Of a stretch of DNA of 38,393 nucleotides, positions 1 to 8,280 are shown piece by piece. A program made the position numbers and the translations under genes. The notes beneath the pieces were generated by a model. The model was not told where the DNA came from and did not search any database. It worked only from the letters and a program-made list of their open reading frames with translations. The DNA comes from Ilumatobacteraceae bacterium. GTDB taxonomy: Bacteria; Actinomycetota; Acidimicrobiia; Acidimicrobiales; Ilumatobacteraceae. Location: the NCBI GenBank assembly GCA_025463305.1, contig JAOBWK010000032.1, positions 1 through 38,393 on the forward strand, given 5' to 3'. The first letter of the stretch is position 1. Each line of letters opens with the position of its first letter.

Positions 1-2106
1 CCACGTCGGCAACCACCAGGCGCGGTGGCCCAGCAGGCTCATCACCGCCGGCACCAGGACCATCCGCACGAGCGTGACGTCCAGCAGGACGGCGACGGCC
101 AGGCCGACGCCGAACATCTTGATCGTCGGCTCGTCACCGAGGATGAACGAACCGAACACGCAGATCATGATCAGCGCGGCCGAGGTGATGACCCGGGCGG
201 TGGCGGAGATGCCCTCGACCACGGCGGCCGTGGAGTCCTTGCGATGCAGGTACTCCTCACGGATGCGGGAGAGGAGGAACACCTCGTAGTCCATCGACAG
301 GCCGAACAGGATGGCGAACATCATCATCGGCAGGAACGACACGATCGGCACCGTCTCGTGGAGACCGATCAGGCTCTTCAGCCAGCCCCACTGGAAGACG
401 GCGACGATGATGCCGTACGCCGAGCCGATGGACAGCAGGTTCATGACGGCGGCCTTGATCGGCACGGCGACCGAACGGAAGACCATCATCAGCAGCAGGA
501 TCGAGAGGCCGATGACCGCTGCGATGAACCACGGCAGGCGACCGGAGATCTTGTCGGACAGGTCGATCGACACGGCGGTCTGGCCACCGACGTACACGTG
601 GGCGCCGGGGATGTCGGCCGTCGCATTGGGGATCACGTCGTCGCGGAGGCGGTGCACCAGCGTCGCGGTGGCGCTGGCCTGCGGGGCAGACTTCGGCGTG
701 ACCTGGATGATGGCGGCGGTGCCGTCGGCGTTGGCCTTGGCCGGTGACACCGACTGCACGTCGGGGTCCTTGGCGATCGCCGCGCTCAGCGGGGTGAGCG
801 AGTCGACCGTGGTGCCGGTGTCGAGCTCGACCGAGAGCAGGAGCGGGCCGTTGAAGCCCGGTCCGAAGCCCTTCGAGAGGAGGTCGTACGCACGACGGGT
901 GGTGACCTGGGTGGACTTGGTGCCGTTGTCGACCATGCCGAGGCGGAGGCTGAACAGCGGTGCGGCGAAGGTGCCGAGGATGACGACGCCACCGACGAGG
1001 TAGCGGACCGGGTGCTTGGAGACATGACGGCTCCAGCGGTGCCAACCGCTCTCCTTGGCCACGTACGCCGGATCGGCGGCACGGACCGCAGCCTTCTTGG
1101 CGGCGCGCTTGCTGACCTTGTCGATCTTGTGGCCGGCGAAGCCGAGCAGGGCCGGCAGCAGGGTGAGCGAGATGGCGACCATGACGAGCACGGTGAGGCC
1201 GGACATGAGGCCCATCCACGTGACGTTCGGGATGCCGGCGATCGCGAGACCGCAGATCGCGATGACGACGGTGATGCCGGCGAAGAGCACGGCCGAGCCG
1301 GACGTGGCGATCGAGCGCCCCGCCGATTCCTCGACGGTCATGCCGAGGCGGAGGTTCTCCCGATGTCGGGTGACGATGAACAGCGCGTAGTCGATGCCGA
1401 CGCCGAGGCCGATCATCGTCGCCAACACGGTGGCGATGTCGTTGATGTCGGCCACCGACGAGATCAGCGTGATGAGCCCGATGCTGGCGGCGAGGCCGAG
1501 CAGAGCCGTGCCGATCGGCAGGCCCATGGCCACGACCGACCCGAACGCGATCAGCAGGACGATGACGGCTGCGGCGAGGCCGATGACCTCCTGGCCACCG
1601 GGCGGCGAGTTCGTGGCCGCCGTCGGCAGCTCGCCACCGAGCTCGATGGTGACGGCCTTCGACTCCGACGCCTTGACGGTGGCGTCGAGCGCGTCGTACG
1701 CCTTGGTCTTGATGTCGGCGAGCGGCTTGGTGTACGAGACCTCGACGAACCCGATGCTGCCGTCGGCCGAGGTGTGCAGGGCGCTCACGGCGCCGACGTT
1801 CGGCTGGGCGGTGATCGCGGAGATGACGGTGTCGACCACGGGCTTCGCCGTGCCGTCGGCGAGCGTGCCGGACGTGGCCGCGAACACGACCTGCGCCGAG
1901 GTGCCGGCCGCCGAGGGGAAGCGCTGGGTGAGCACGTCGATGGCCTTCTGCGACTCCACGCCGGGCACGGAGAACTTGTTCGACGCCTCACCGCCCGCGA
2001 CTTTGCCCATGACCGTGGCGAGCACGGCGAAGGCCACCCAGATGATGGTGACCCGACGCCGGTTGCGAACGCACCAGCGACCGATTCGGTACAGAATTCG
2101 TGTCAT
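1..2106 (-). CDS. MMPL/RND-family membrane transporter (3' end cut off)
   Basis: An open frame runs from an ATG at 2106 to the window edge: 702 codons and no stop. The N-terminus reads MTRILYRIGRWCVRN followed by a first membrane helix (about residues 19-35). A large extracytoplasmic domain follows, then a helix bundle containing GIDYALF, a second external domain, and a second bundle containing SMDYEVFLL. These Asp-Tyr pairs are the proton-relay signature of MmpL-type RND pumps. The last visible residues are HRAWWLPTW, which in the family lies a few tens of residues from the end, so little is missing. MMPL proteins export lipids, siderophores or drugs using the proton gradient; the substrate here is unknown. 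It is divergent from the TetR gene at 2188, with operator-like repeats between them, so it is probably repressed by that regulator. No Shine-Dalgarno sequence precedes the start, and the transcript may be leaderless. Confidence 0.9.
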   Translation of the reverse strand, partial: MTRILYRIGRWCVRNRRRVTIIWVAFAVLATVMGKVAGGEASNKFSVPGVESQKAIDVLTQRFPSAAGTSAQVVFAATSGTLADGTAKPVVDTVISAITAQPNVGAVSALHTSADGSIGFVEVSYTKPLADIKTKAYDALDATVKASESKAVTIELGGELPTAATNSPPGGQEVIGLAAAVIVLLIAFGSVVAMGLPIGTALLGLAASIGLITLISSVADINDIATVLATMIGLGVGIDYALFIVTRHRENLRLGMTVEESAGRSIATSGSAVLFAGITVVIAICGLAIAGIPNVTWMGLMSGLTVLVMVAISLTLLPALLGFAGHKIDKVSKRAAKKAAVRAADPAYVAKESGWHRWSRHVSKHPVRYLVGGVVILGTFAAPLFSLRLGMVDNGTKSTQVTTRRAYDLLSKGFGPGFNGPLLLSVELDTGTTVDSLTPLSAAIAKDPDVQSVSPAKANADGTAAIIQVTPKSAPQASATATLVHRLRDDVIPNATADIPGAHVYVGGQTAVSIDLSDKISGRLPWFIAAVIGLSILLLMMVFRSVAVPIKAAVMNLLSIGSAYGIIVAVFQWGWLKSLIGLHETVPIVSFLPMMMFAILFGLSMDYEVFLLSRIREEYLHRKDSTAAVVEGISATARVITSAALIMICVFGSFILGDEPTIKMFGVGLAVAVLLDVTLVRMVLVPAVMSLLGHRAWWLPTW

Positions 2107-2142
2107 CTGACGACTATGTGTCATAGACTGACAGAATGTCAA
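2101..2142. promoter_or_regulatory. Operator and promoter between MMPL gene and tetR
   Basis: TGTCA occurs three times at exactly 18-bp steps (2101, 2119, 2137). The third copy is half of a perfect inverted repeat TGACA-GAA-TGTCA (2129-2141). On the minus strand TTGACA (2142-2137) is followed after 18 nt by CATAGT (2118-2113) and then, 6 nt later, by the MMPL start codon. This fits a -35/-10 pair giving a leaderless MMPL mRNA, with the palindrome covering the -35. The repeats are seen directly; the TetR operator role is inferred from the divergent layout. Confidence 0.6.
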
Positions 2143-2187
2143 CCACTGTCGCCGAAGTCACAAGGGCCACTCGCCGTGGGGACTAAC

Positions 2188-2820
2188 GTGTGCGCCGTGC
2201 CCGGGGGGACCTTGCGAGAGCGTCAGCGCGTCGAAACGCGGACCCTGATCCTCGACGCGGCGTTGCACCTGTTCGAGGCCAAAGGCTACGAGCACACCAC
2301 GGTCGAGGACATCGCGGCCAAGGTGGGTATTTCGTCACGTACGTTCTTCCGCTACTTCGAGTCCAAGACGGCGCTGCTGTTCGATCACCCGGTCGACGGC
2401 GCGAAGGCCGACCCGGTCGAGGTCGAGCAGAAGAGCGATGCGATGCTGGCCGCGATCGTCGCCCGCCCCGCGTCGGAGTCCGCCGGCGAGGCGTTGGGCG
2501 CGGTGCTGCGCGAGCAGCTCGTCACGATCTTCGACTCCGATGGCCGCAAGCTCCGCCAGATGGGCATCATCCTCGCCGAGCCCTCGCTGCGGGTGCTCGC
2601 CCACGACAGCTTCCACGAGCACCGCCCCGACCTCGCCCGGGCGTTCGCCGCTCGGCTCGGTGTCGGCGTCGACGACCTCGCCCCACGCGTGCTCGCCGCC
2701 GCCTTCACCGAGGCGATCTGGATCATCCTCGAACGCTGGGCCGCCAGCGGCGCCGACGCCAAGGCGTTGCCCGACCTGATCGACGAAGCCTTCGCCGCGA
2801 TCAGCCACGGCCTCGGCTGA
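2188..2820 (+). CDS. TetR/AcrR-family transcriptional regulator
   Basis: About 210 residues, the usual TetR length. The N-terminal helix-turn-helix contains RTLILDAALHLFEAKGYE, then TTVEDIAAKVGISSRTFFRYF, the canonical TetR DNA-binding core. The C-terminal ligand domain is not diagnostic. The start is uncertain: in-frame GTG codons at 2176, 2188 and 2197 are all possible. I chose 2188 because GGA lies 5 nt upstream; 2176 has AGGG about 10 nt upstream. An in-frame ATG at 2116 would put coding sequence through the operator repeats and is unlikely. The gene is divergent from the MMPL transporter, a very common arrangement in which the TetR protein represses the pump and itself. It converges on the hydrolase at 2841 with a 20-nt gap. 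Confidence 0.88.
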   Translation: MCAVPGGTLRERQRVETRTLILDAALHLFEAKGYEHTTVEDIAAKVGISSRTFFRYFESKTALLFDHPVDGAKADPVEVEQKSDAMLAAIVARPASESAGEALGAVLREQLVTIFDSDGRKLRQMGIILAEPSLRVLAHDSFHEHRPDLARAFAARLGVGVDDLAPRVLAAAFTEAIWIILERWAASGADAKALPDLIDEAFAAISHGLG

Positions 2821-2840
2821 CGGCGGCCGAGCGCCGGCGC

Positions 2841-3509
2841 CTACAGCTCCGAGTGGAAGAGGTCGAGGACGCGGAGCCACGCCGTCTTCGATGTCTCGGC
2901 GCTGTAGACCTCGGGGCGGGTGTCGTTGAAGAACGCGTGGTCGACCTCGGGATAGACGAACAGCGTGGCGTCCTTGCCCAGCCCGCGCAGCTCGGCCTGC
3001 AACGCCTCGACGGCCGGCGGCGGGAACGAGTGGTCGTCGGCTGCGTAGTGTCCCTCGACCTTGGCCGCGAGCTTGGTCCAATCGGGCTGGGCGCCCGCCC
3101 ATGGGATGAGGCCGTAGAACGGCGCGACGGCGGCGACCGCATCGGGACGCTTGCAGGACACGACGAGCGCGAGGCCACCGCCCATGCAGAACCCGATGAC
3201 GCCGACCTTGGTGCGGCCGGTGCGGCGCTGCAGCTCGTCGATCGCGCCGGACATGTCCTTGCTCGCCTCGTCGATGTTCATCGACATCATCAGCTTTCCG
3301 GCGCCGTCGGGCTCGGTGGTGACCTGACCGTGGTAGAGGTCCGGCGCGAGCGCCGTGAAGCCCGCTGCGGCGAACCGATCGGCGATGTCCTTGATGTGCG
3401 CGTTGAGGCCCCACCACTCCTGGATGACGAGCACACCCGGGCCGCTGTCGCCCGCCAGATACCCCTGCGCCGTGCCACCGTTGCTCGCGAACTCGATCAT
3501 CTCAGCCAT
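2841..3509 (-). CDS. Dienelactone hydrolase family protein
   Basis: 222 residues, typical of the family. It is an alpha/beta hydrolase with cysteine nucleophile C108 in GFCMGGG, Asp158/159 in YAADDHSFP and His191 in VDHAFFND, which form the Cys-Asp-His triad of dienelactone hydrolases. Glu31 in VIQEWWGL matches the conserved Glu that restrains the nucleophile. The protein is predicted to be cytoplasmic, with no signal peptide. Members open lactone rings in aromatic degradation, but many actinobacterial copies have unknown substrates, so the exact reaction is not claimed. ATG 3509 is preferred over longer frames: it begins MAEMIEF, where family homology starts, and TACCAT lies 7 nt upstream, which suits a leaderless start. 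Confidence 0.88.
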   Translation of the reverse strand: MAEMIEFASNGGTAQGYLAGDSGPGVLVIQEWWGLNAHIKDIADRFAAAGFTALAPDLYHGQVTTEPDGAGKLMMSMNIDEASKDMSGAIDELQRRTGRTKVGVIGFCMGGGLALVVSCKRPDAVAAVAPFYGLIPWAGAQPDWTKLAAKVEGHYAADDHSFPPPAVEALQAELRGLGKDATLFVYPEVDHAFFNDTRPEVYSAETSKTAWLRVLDLFHSEL

Positions 3510-3516
3510 GCCGGCG

Positions 3517-3522
3517 ATGGTA
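3517..3522 (-). promoter_or_regulatory. -10 box TACCAT of a leaderless start
   Basis: On the minus strand TACCAT lies 7 nt before the ATG at 3509, with no Shine-Dalgarno sequence between them. This matches the TANNNT -10 boxes of actinobacterial leaderless genes. No clear -35 is seen. Confidence 0.5.
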
Positions 3523-3563
3523 CCCCCACCCACTTCCGCGAAGACGTCTGCCCTCTGGGGCGC

Positions 3564-3598
3564 AACATTCACGCGGAGAACCGGTGGGTGTGAATGTT
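3564..3598. promoter_or_regulatory. 9-bp inverted repeat in a divergent promoter region
   Basis: AACATTCAC (3564-3572) is repeated as its exact complement GTGAATGTT (3590-3598) with a 17-nt spacer. It lies between the divergent hydrolase (3509) and aminotransferase (3658) genes. It is AT-rich compared with its surroundings. It could be a regulator binding site or a hairpin; the binding protein is unknown. Confidence 0.45.
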
Positions 3599-3643
3599 TG
3601 TGTTGTAACAAAGCGCGGTCTGTACTGCCCTTCGTGTATCGAA

Positions 3644-3649
3644 TACGAT
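3644..3649 (+). promoter_or_regulatory. -10 box TACGAT of a leaderless start
   Basis: TACGAT is followed by 8 nt and then the aminotransferase ATG at 3658. There is no purine-rich Shine-Dalgarno stretch. The position fits a transcript that begins at or next to the start codon. Confidence 0.45.
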
Positions 3650-3657
3650 CTGATGTC

Positions 3658-5010
3658 ATGACCGCGCTCGAAGCACCGCCCTCCTCCGCCTACATCAACG
3701 ATCGCGCCCACGTCTTCCACAGCTGGTCGTCGCAGGGCGCGCTGACGCCGCTCGTGGTCACGGGCGGCGAGGGCAGCTGGTTCTGGGACGAGAACGGCAA
3801 CCGCTACCTCGACTTCGCCAGCCAACTGGTGAACGTCAACATCGGCCATCAGCACCCGAAGCTCGTCGCGGCGATCCAGGAGCAGGCGGGCAAGCTCTGC
3901 ACCATCGCGCCGTTCCACGCCAACGAGCAGCGCAGCGAGGCCGCTCGACTCATCGCCGAGCTCGCCCCCGGCGATCTCAACATGGTGTTCTTCACCAACG
4001 GCGGCGCCGAGGCCACCGACAACGCGATCCGCATGTCGCGCATCTACACCGGCCGTCAGAAGGTGCTCGCCACCTATCGCAGCTACCACGGCGCCACGGG
4101 TGGCGCGATCGCCGTCACGGGCGATCCCCGTCGTTGGCCGAACGAGACCGGCGTCTCGGGCGTGGTCCACTTCTTCGGCCCGTACGCCTATCGCAGCAGC
4201 TTCTACGCGGAGACCGAGGCGCAGGAGTGCGAGCGGGCGCTGGCCCACCTCCGCGAGACGATCATGGTCGAGGGTCCGCAGACGTTCGCGTGCCTCATCC
4301 TCGAGACGGTCGTCGGCACCAACGGCATCCTCGTCCCGCCGCCCGGCTACCTGCAGGGCGTGCGCGACATCTGCGACGAGTTCGGCATCGTCTACATCGC
4401 CGACGAGGTCATGGCCGGCTTCGGCCGTTGCGGCGAGTGGTTCGCCGTCGATCACTGGGGCGTCACGCCCGACCTCATCACGTGGGCCAAGGGCAGCAAC
4501 AGCGGCTACCTCCCCATCGGTGGCGTGGTCATCAGCCAGAAGATCGCCGACACGTTCAAGGACAAGCAGTACCCCGGCGGCCTCACCTACAGCGGCCACG
4601 TGCTGGCGTGCGCGAGCGTCGTCGCGAGCATCAACATCTTCAAGGAAGAGGGCATCATCGAGCACGCCCGCATGCTCGGCACCGACGTCATCGCGCCGGC
4701 GCTCGCCAAGCTGCAGGACAAGCACCCCTCCGTCGGCGAGGTTCGCGGCCTCGGCGTGTTCTGGGCGCTCGACCTGGTCCGCAACCGCGAGACCCGCGAG
4801 CCGCTCGTGCCCTACAACGCGACGGGCGCCGATGCCGCACCGATGAACGCGTTCGCGGCGGCGTGCAAGGCCCGCGGCCTATGGCCGTTCACCCACTTCA
4901 ACCGCACCCACGTGGTGCCGCCGATCAACACGCCGGTCGACGAGGTGCTGCAGGGCATCGCGATCATCGACGAGGCGCTCGACGTCGCGGACAGCTACTA
5001 CTCCGGCTGA
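3658..5010 (+). CDS. Class III PLP-dependent aminotransferase (omega-amino acid type)
   Basis: 450 residues, full length for class III aminotransferases. Visible features are the N-terminal WFWDENGNRYLDFAS, the phosphate-binding FTNGGAEATDNAIR, the PLP-contacting IADEVMAGFGR, and the Schiff-base lysine K278 in TWAKGSNSGYLPIGG. The lysine motif resembles omega-amino acid:pyruvate (beta-alanine or taurine type) aminotransferases. Such an enzyme could convert beta-alanine to malonate semialdehyde, the one step missing from the pyrimidine locus at 11-20 kb. The 6-kb distance and lack of shared operon make that an inference. It could equally act on GABA, putrescine or another amine. The start ATG is set by family homology and the -10 box 8 nt upstream. 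The 3' end overlaps the converging gene at 4998 by 13 nt. Confidence 0.9.
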   Translation: MTALEAPPSSAYINDRAHVFHSWSSQGALTPLVVTGGEGSWFWDENGNRYLDFASQLVNVNIGHQHPKLVAAIQEQAGKLCTIAPFHANEQRSEAARLIAELAPGDLNMVFFTNGGAEATDNAIRMSRIYTGRQKVLATYRSYHGATGGAIAVTGDPRRWPNETGVSGVVHFFGPYAYRSSFYAETEAQECERALAHLRETIMVEGPQTFACLILETVVGTNGILVPPPGYLQGVRDICDEFGIVYIADEVMAGFGRCGEWFAVDHWGVTPDLITWAKGSNSGYLPIGGVVISQKIADTFKDKQYPGGLTYSGHVLACASVVASINIFKEEGIIEHARMLGTDVIAPALAKLQDKHPSVGEVRGLGVFWALDLVRNRETREPLVPYNATGADAAPMNAFAAACKARGLWPFTHFNRTHVVPPINTPVDEVLQGIAIIDEALDVADSYYSG

Positions 5011-5450
5011 TCCACCGATGCGTCGGCGTCGGCGTCGGCGACCGACATCGCCTCGTCGACCACCTCGATCGGCTTGGGCGCCCAGTGCGGGCGCTCGCCG
5101 GTCTCGAACTCGTTGAGCTCGGCGAGCGCCGAACGGTAGCTCGCCTCGGCCTCGGCCATCTTCGCCCGCGGGCGGCCGTCGGCGCGCAGCCGGCGGATCG
5201 CCGCTGCGGCGGATTCCTTCGCGGCCAGCAGCTCCTCGTGGCGCCGCCCGTGGTCCGCCTCCGCAGCCCGCCGCTCGCGCTCGACGCGGTCCGCCGCTTC
5301 GTGAGCGCGGACGCTGTCGGCGAACAGTCGCGCCGCCCGGGCCTGCTCGTTCTCGGCAGCGGTGGGTGCTGACGAGGCCGGCGCCGGCGAGGTGGGCGAC
5401 GGCGTTCCGTACTGGGTGCGCTGCTCCTTGGTGCGGTTCCGCTTGGGCAT
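4998..5450 (-). CDS. Hypothetical small charged protein with helical region
   Basis: 150 residues, no family recognised. The N-terminus is basic (MPKRNRTKEQ), followed by a Pro/Ala/Ser-rich stretch (about residues 16-32). Next comes a long highly charged Ala/Glu/Arg region (about 33-115) that looks like a coiled coil, then an acidic tail containing VADADADASVD. There is no signal peptide or membrane segment, so a cytoplasmic protein is likely. Support for a real gene: a strong third-position G/C pattern through the frame, an ATG with TAGGTT placed 6 nt upstream, and no better frame in 5011-5450. Its last codons overlap the 3' end of the aminotransferase. Confidence 0.6.
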   Translation of the reverse strand: MPKRNRTKEQRTQYGTPSPTSPAPASSAPTAAENEQARAARLFADSVRAHEAADRVERERRAAEADHGRRHEELLAAKESAAAAIRRLRADGRPRAKMAEAEASYRSALAELNEFETGERPHWAPKPIEVVDEAMSVADADADASVDQPE

Positions 5451-5456
5451 GGCGCG

Positions 5457-5462
5457 AACCTA
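5457..5462 (-). promoter_or_regulatory. -10 box TAGGTT of a leaderless start
   Basis: On the minus strand TAGGTT lies 6 nt before the ATG at 5450. No Shine-Dalgarno sequence is present. Confidence 0.4.
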
Positions 5463-5518
5463 CGTGAGCCCGAACTCGATGTCGAAGTCGACGGCTCGGG
5501 TCCGACGTCTCGTCCGAG

Positions 5519-5537
5519 GCGCGTCAGCCGGACGCGC
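5519..5537. promoter_or_regulatory. Hairpin upstream of the DHFR-fold gene
   Basis: GCGCGTC (5519-5525) and GACGCGC (5531-5537) pair perfectly around a 5-nt loop, 24 nt before the start at 5562. It lies between divergent genes, so it could be an operator or a 5' leader hairpin. Confidence 0.3.
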
Positions 5538-5561
5538 GAAGCTCACCCACGGAGGAACACC

Positions 5562-6200
5562 ATGACCACGCTCAGGGCCCACAACATCTCGATGTCGATC
5601 GACGGTTACGCCGCCGGACCGGCGCAGGACCTCGACAACCCGATGGGCGTCGGCGGCATGCCGCTGCACGAGTGGGTGTTCGGCTGCCGGGCCGGCCGGA
5701 CCATGATCGGCCTCGACGTCGACCCGTCGATGCCGGCCACCGTCGACGACGACTTCATCGCGGCCGGCACCGACAACATCGGCGCCACCATCATGGGCCG
5801 CAACATGTTCGGGCCGGTCCGCGGTCCGTGGCTGGACTCGTCGTGGACGGGCTGGTGGGGCGACGAGCCGCCGTTCCACCATCCCGTGTTCGTGCTGACC
5901 CACCACGCCCGCCCGCCGCTGGAGATGGTCGGCACCACCTTCCACTTCGTCACGGACGGCATCGAGGCCGCGTACGCGCGGGCGACCGAGGCCGCCAACG
6001 GTGCCGACGTCCGCCTCGGCGGCGGCGCGTCCACCATCCATCAGGCCATGCGCGCCGGGCTGCTCGACTCGCTCCACGTCGCGATCGCGCCGGTGCTGCT
6101 CGGTGCCGGCGAGCGGTTGCTCACCGACGTCGACGGCTACGAGTGCACCGAGTACATCAGCTCACCCGCCGTCGCGCACATGCGGATCACCCGGCGCTGA
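5562..6200 (+). CDS. Dihydrofolate reductase / RibD C-terminal fold protein
   Basis: 212 residues. The N-terminus has the family pattern MSIDGYAAGP. Later blocks include ATIMGRNMFGPV, HHPVFVLTHHARPPLEM, FVTDGIEAAYARATEAANGADVRLGGGAST and LHVAIAPVLLGAGERLL, all typical of the RibD_C/YyaP-like NADPH-dependent reductases. These proteins share the dihydrofolate reductase fold but usually are not the folate enzyme; the substrate is unknown. ATG 5562 is chosen because a clear GGAGG lies 8 nt upstream, one of the better ribosome binding sites in this window. The gene converges on and overlaps the phosphatase gene at 6187 by 14 nt. Confidence 0.85.
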   Translation: MTTLRAHNISMSIDGYAAGPAQDLDNPMGVGGMPLHEWVFGCRAGRTMIGLDVDPSMPATVDDDFIAAGTDNIGATIMGRNMFGPVRGPWLDSSWTGWWGDEPPFHHPVFVLTHHARPPLEMVGTTFHFVTDGIEAAYARATEAANGADVRLGGGASTIHQAMRAGLLDSLHVAIAPVLLGAGERLLTDVDGYECTEYISSPAVAHMRITRR

Positions 6201-8271
6201 TCTCCGCGGCCAGGATCGCGACGTCGTCGGTCTGCTCGACGCCGCGCAGCATGGCGAGCGTGATCTCACGGCACATCCGCTCCAATGGTTGGTTGCGGTA
6301 GGCCCGGAACGCATCACCGAGACGCCCCAGCCCGACGTCCACGGACTCACCGCGCCGCTCGAACAGCCCGTCGGTGAAGAACAACAGGCGGTCGCCGTCG
6401 AACAGCTGGGCGCGGTTCGAGCGGCGATCGCCGTTGCGTTTGACGCCGAGCATGGCCCCACCCGTCGCCTCGAGCTGACGGACGACACCGTCACGAGCCA
6501 GCAGCATCGGCGGGTGGCCCGCGTTCGACCAGACGAGCTCGTTGGTCGAGGTGTCGAGGATCGCGAGGACGCAGGTGGCCCACGCGGTCTGGTCGTCGTA
6601 GATCAGGCGGTCCACACGATCGAGGATTGCCGCGGGGTCAGAGGCTGCCGCGGCGTCGGCCGCCGACTCCGTGGCGAAGGCATGGATCAGGTAGCGCAGC
6701 CGGCTCATGCCGACGGCGGCGGCGGTGTCGTGACCCACCACATCGCCGACGCAGAGCGCGACGCGTCCGCCGCCGAGTGCCAGCACGTCGTACCAGTCGC
6801 CGCCGACCGTGGCGGCGTCGGCGGCAGCCGAGTAGGTGGTGGCGATCCGGCAGCCCGGGATGTCGGGGATGCGGCCGGGCAGCAGCGCCTGCTGCAGCTG
6901 CTCGGCGAGCGCGTGCTCGTTGCGGTAGGTGATGGCTCGGTCGAGCGCGAGCGCGCCACGGTGAGCGATCTCCACGGCGAGATCGAGATCGTCCTCGGTG
7001 AGCCGGTTCGACCCGGCGTTGCCGAGGATCAGGAGCCCGATGAACTCGCTCCTGGTGCGGATCGGGACGACGATGATCGACGTCAGGCCCAGCTTCGCGA
7101 ACTGATCGTGCGACGTGCCGACGACATCGTGGAGGCGCGCGACGAGCTCGTCCCCCGCGAGCAGCTGGGCCTGCCCGGTGCGACGCACCGTCGCGATGAC
7201 GGATCGCTCCGATGGGGCGGCCGCCCTGCCCCGGAGTGAACGTTGGAGCGTCTGCGCAGCGTCGCGGTCGAGATGCGACACGGCGAGGTGCTCGACCAGA
7301 CCCGTGCGGCCGACCATCTCCAGGATGCACCAGTCGCACACGCTGGGCGCCAGCACCCGAGCGAGCCGATCGAGCAGCCGATCCACGTCGGTGGCGCCCA
7401 TCAGCACCGCACTCGTGGACGCCAGCAGCGCGAGCCGGTCCTGGGCCGCGCTCGCGCGTTGGACGAGCTGGGCACGTTCGCCCTCGGCCATCTCCGCAGC
7501 CGTGATGTCGGTCCAGGTCAGCCCGGCACCTGCGGGTTGTCCGCGGCCGGCCGAGATGGGGAAGTAGTTGGCGTCGATGGTGCGGACGGATCCGTCGGCC
7601 GCCGGTGGCAGCGCGATCCTGCGGCCCGACGTCGACCGTCCCGTGGTGACCACGCGCCGGAGGTCGGCGACGACCTCGGCGGGCAGCGAGCCGAGGTCGT
7701 CGAGGTGCTCGCCGACGGGCGGCTTGTCGGCGCCGATCATCTCCGCGAACGCACTGTTGCCGTGGGTCCAGAACAGTTCGAGGTCGAGCACCGCGATGCC
7801 CATCGGTGCGCACTCGAGCAAGGCCTCGAGCAGGCCGACGGTGGCCTCCAGCTCGCGTGCGGCTGCGTTCTGGGCACTCACGAGCACCTCGCGCTCCTGC
7901 TCGGCGAGGTGCTGGTCGACGACGTCGGTGGCCACCCATGCGATGCGATGGGGACGGACCCGCGATGCATCGGCAGCGGCAGCGGCTTCGACGCGAACGG
8001 TGGTGGCCATGAACGAGCTCACGAGCAGCGCCCCGTCGTGGCGCTTCACCCGGAAGTTGCCCTGCCACCGGCCGCGCTGCTCCGCATGGGTGATCACGGA
8101 GTCGATCTCGGCCAGGTCGGAGCCGTCGACCAGCACCTCGCGGAACGATCGACCGATCACCTCGTGCGCGGGCCAGCCGTACAGCGACGAGGCGGCGGTG
8201 TTCCAGCCGACGATGGTGTCGCCTTCGATGAAGACGATGGCGGATGGCAGCGACTCGATGAGCGCATCCAT
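6187..8271 (-). CDS. PAS-PAS-GAF sensor with SpoIIE/PP2C phosphatase domain
   Basis: 694 residues. Domain order: PAS (about 1-125, with GWNTAASSLYGWPAHEVIG), second PAS (about 150-260, ending in LTWTDITAAE), GAF (about 280-445), short linker helix NEHALAEQLQQALLP (452-466), then a SpoIIE/RsbU-type PP2C domain (about 467-692). Metal-binding acidic residues are in place: GGDWYD 490-495, D510 in VGDVVGHD, D634 in FFTDGL and D682/D683 in QTDDVA. The usual GHG after the second Asp is GHD here. Family knowledge: such proteins dephosphorylate anti-sigma antagonists or other Ser/Thr-phosphorylated partners in response to small-molecule or redox signals. It starts 9 nt after the kaiB stop, so it is very probably co-transcribed with kaiC and kaiB. 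KaiC itself, or a downstream anti-sigma antagonist, is a plausible target (inference). No transmembrane segment is seen. Confidence 0.9.
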   Translation of the reverse strand: MDALIESLPSAIVFIEGDTIVGWNTAASSLYGWPAHEVIGRSFREVLVDGSDLAEIDSVITHAEQRGRWQGNFRVKRHDGALLVSSFMATTVRVEAAAAADASRVRPHRIAWVATDVVDQHLAEQEREVLVSAQNAAARELEATVGLLEALLECAPMGIAVLDLELFWTHGNSAFAEMIGADKPPVGEHLDDLGSLPAEVVADLRRVVTTGRSTSGRRIALPPAADGSVRTIDANYFPISAGRGQPAGAGLTWTDITAAEMAEGERAQLVQRASAAQDRLALLASTSAVLMGATDVDRLLDRLARVLAPSVCDWCILEMVGRTGLVEHLAVSHLDRDAAQTLQRSLRGRAAAPSERSVIATVRRTGQAQLLAGDELVARLHDVVGTSHDQFAKLGLTSIIVVPIRTRSEFIGLLILGNAGSNRLTEDDLDLAVEIAHRGALALDRAITYRNEHALAEQLQQALLPGRIPDIPGCRIATTYSAAADAATVGGDWYDVLALGGGRVALCVGDVVGHDTAAAVGMSRLRYLIHAFATESAADAAAASDPAAILDRVDRLIYDDQTAWATCVLAILDTSTNELVWSNAGHPPMLLARDGVVRQLEATGGAMLGVKRNGDRRSNRAQLFDGDRLLFFTDGLFERRGESVDVGLGRLGDAFRAYRNQPLERMCREITLAMLRGVEQTDDVAILAAEISAG

Positions 8272-8280
8272 GGCCGGCCA

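Noticed and set aside
1012..2187. The upstream part of a 602-codon plus-strand frame that ends in the TetR gene
   Set aside because: This part is antisense to the MMPL gene. Only the last 210 or so codons show TetR sequence.
5011..5372. Plus-strand reading frames running past the aminotransferase stop, suggesting a fusion
   Set aside because: They are in other frames with Arg-rich noise; the aminotransferase has a clean stop at 5008-5010.
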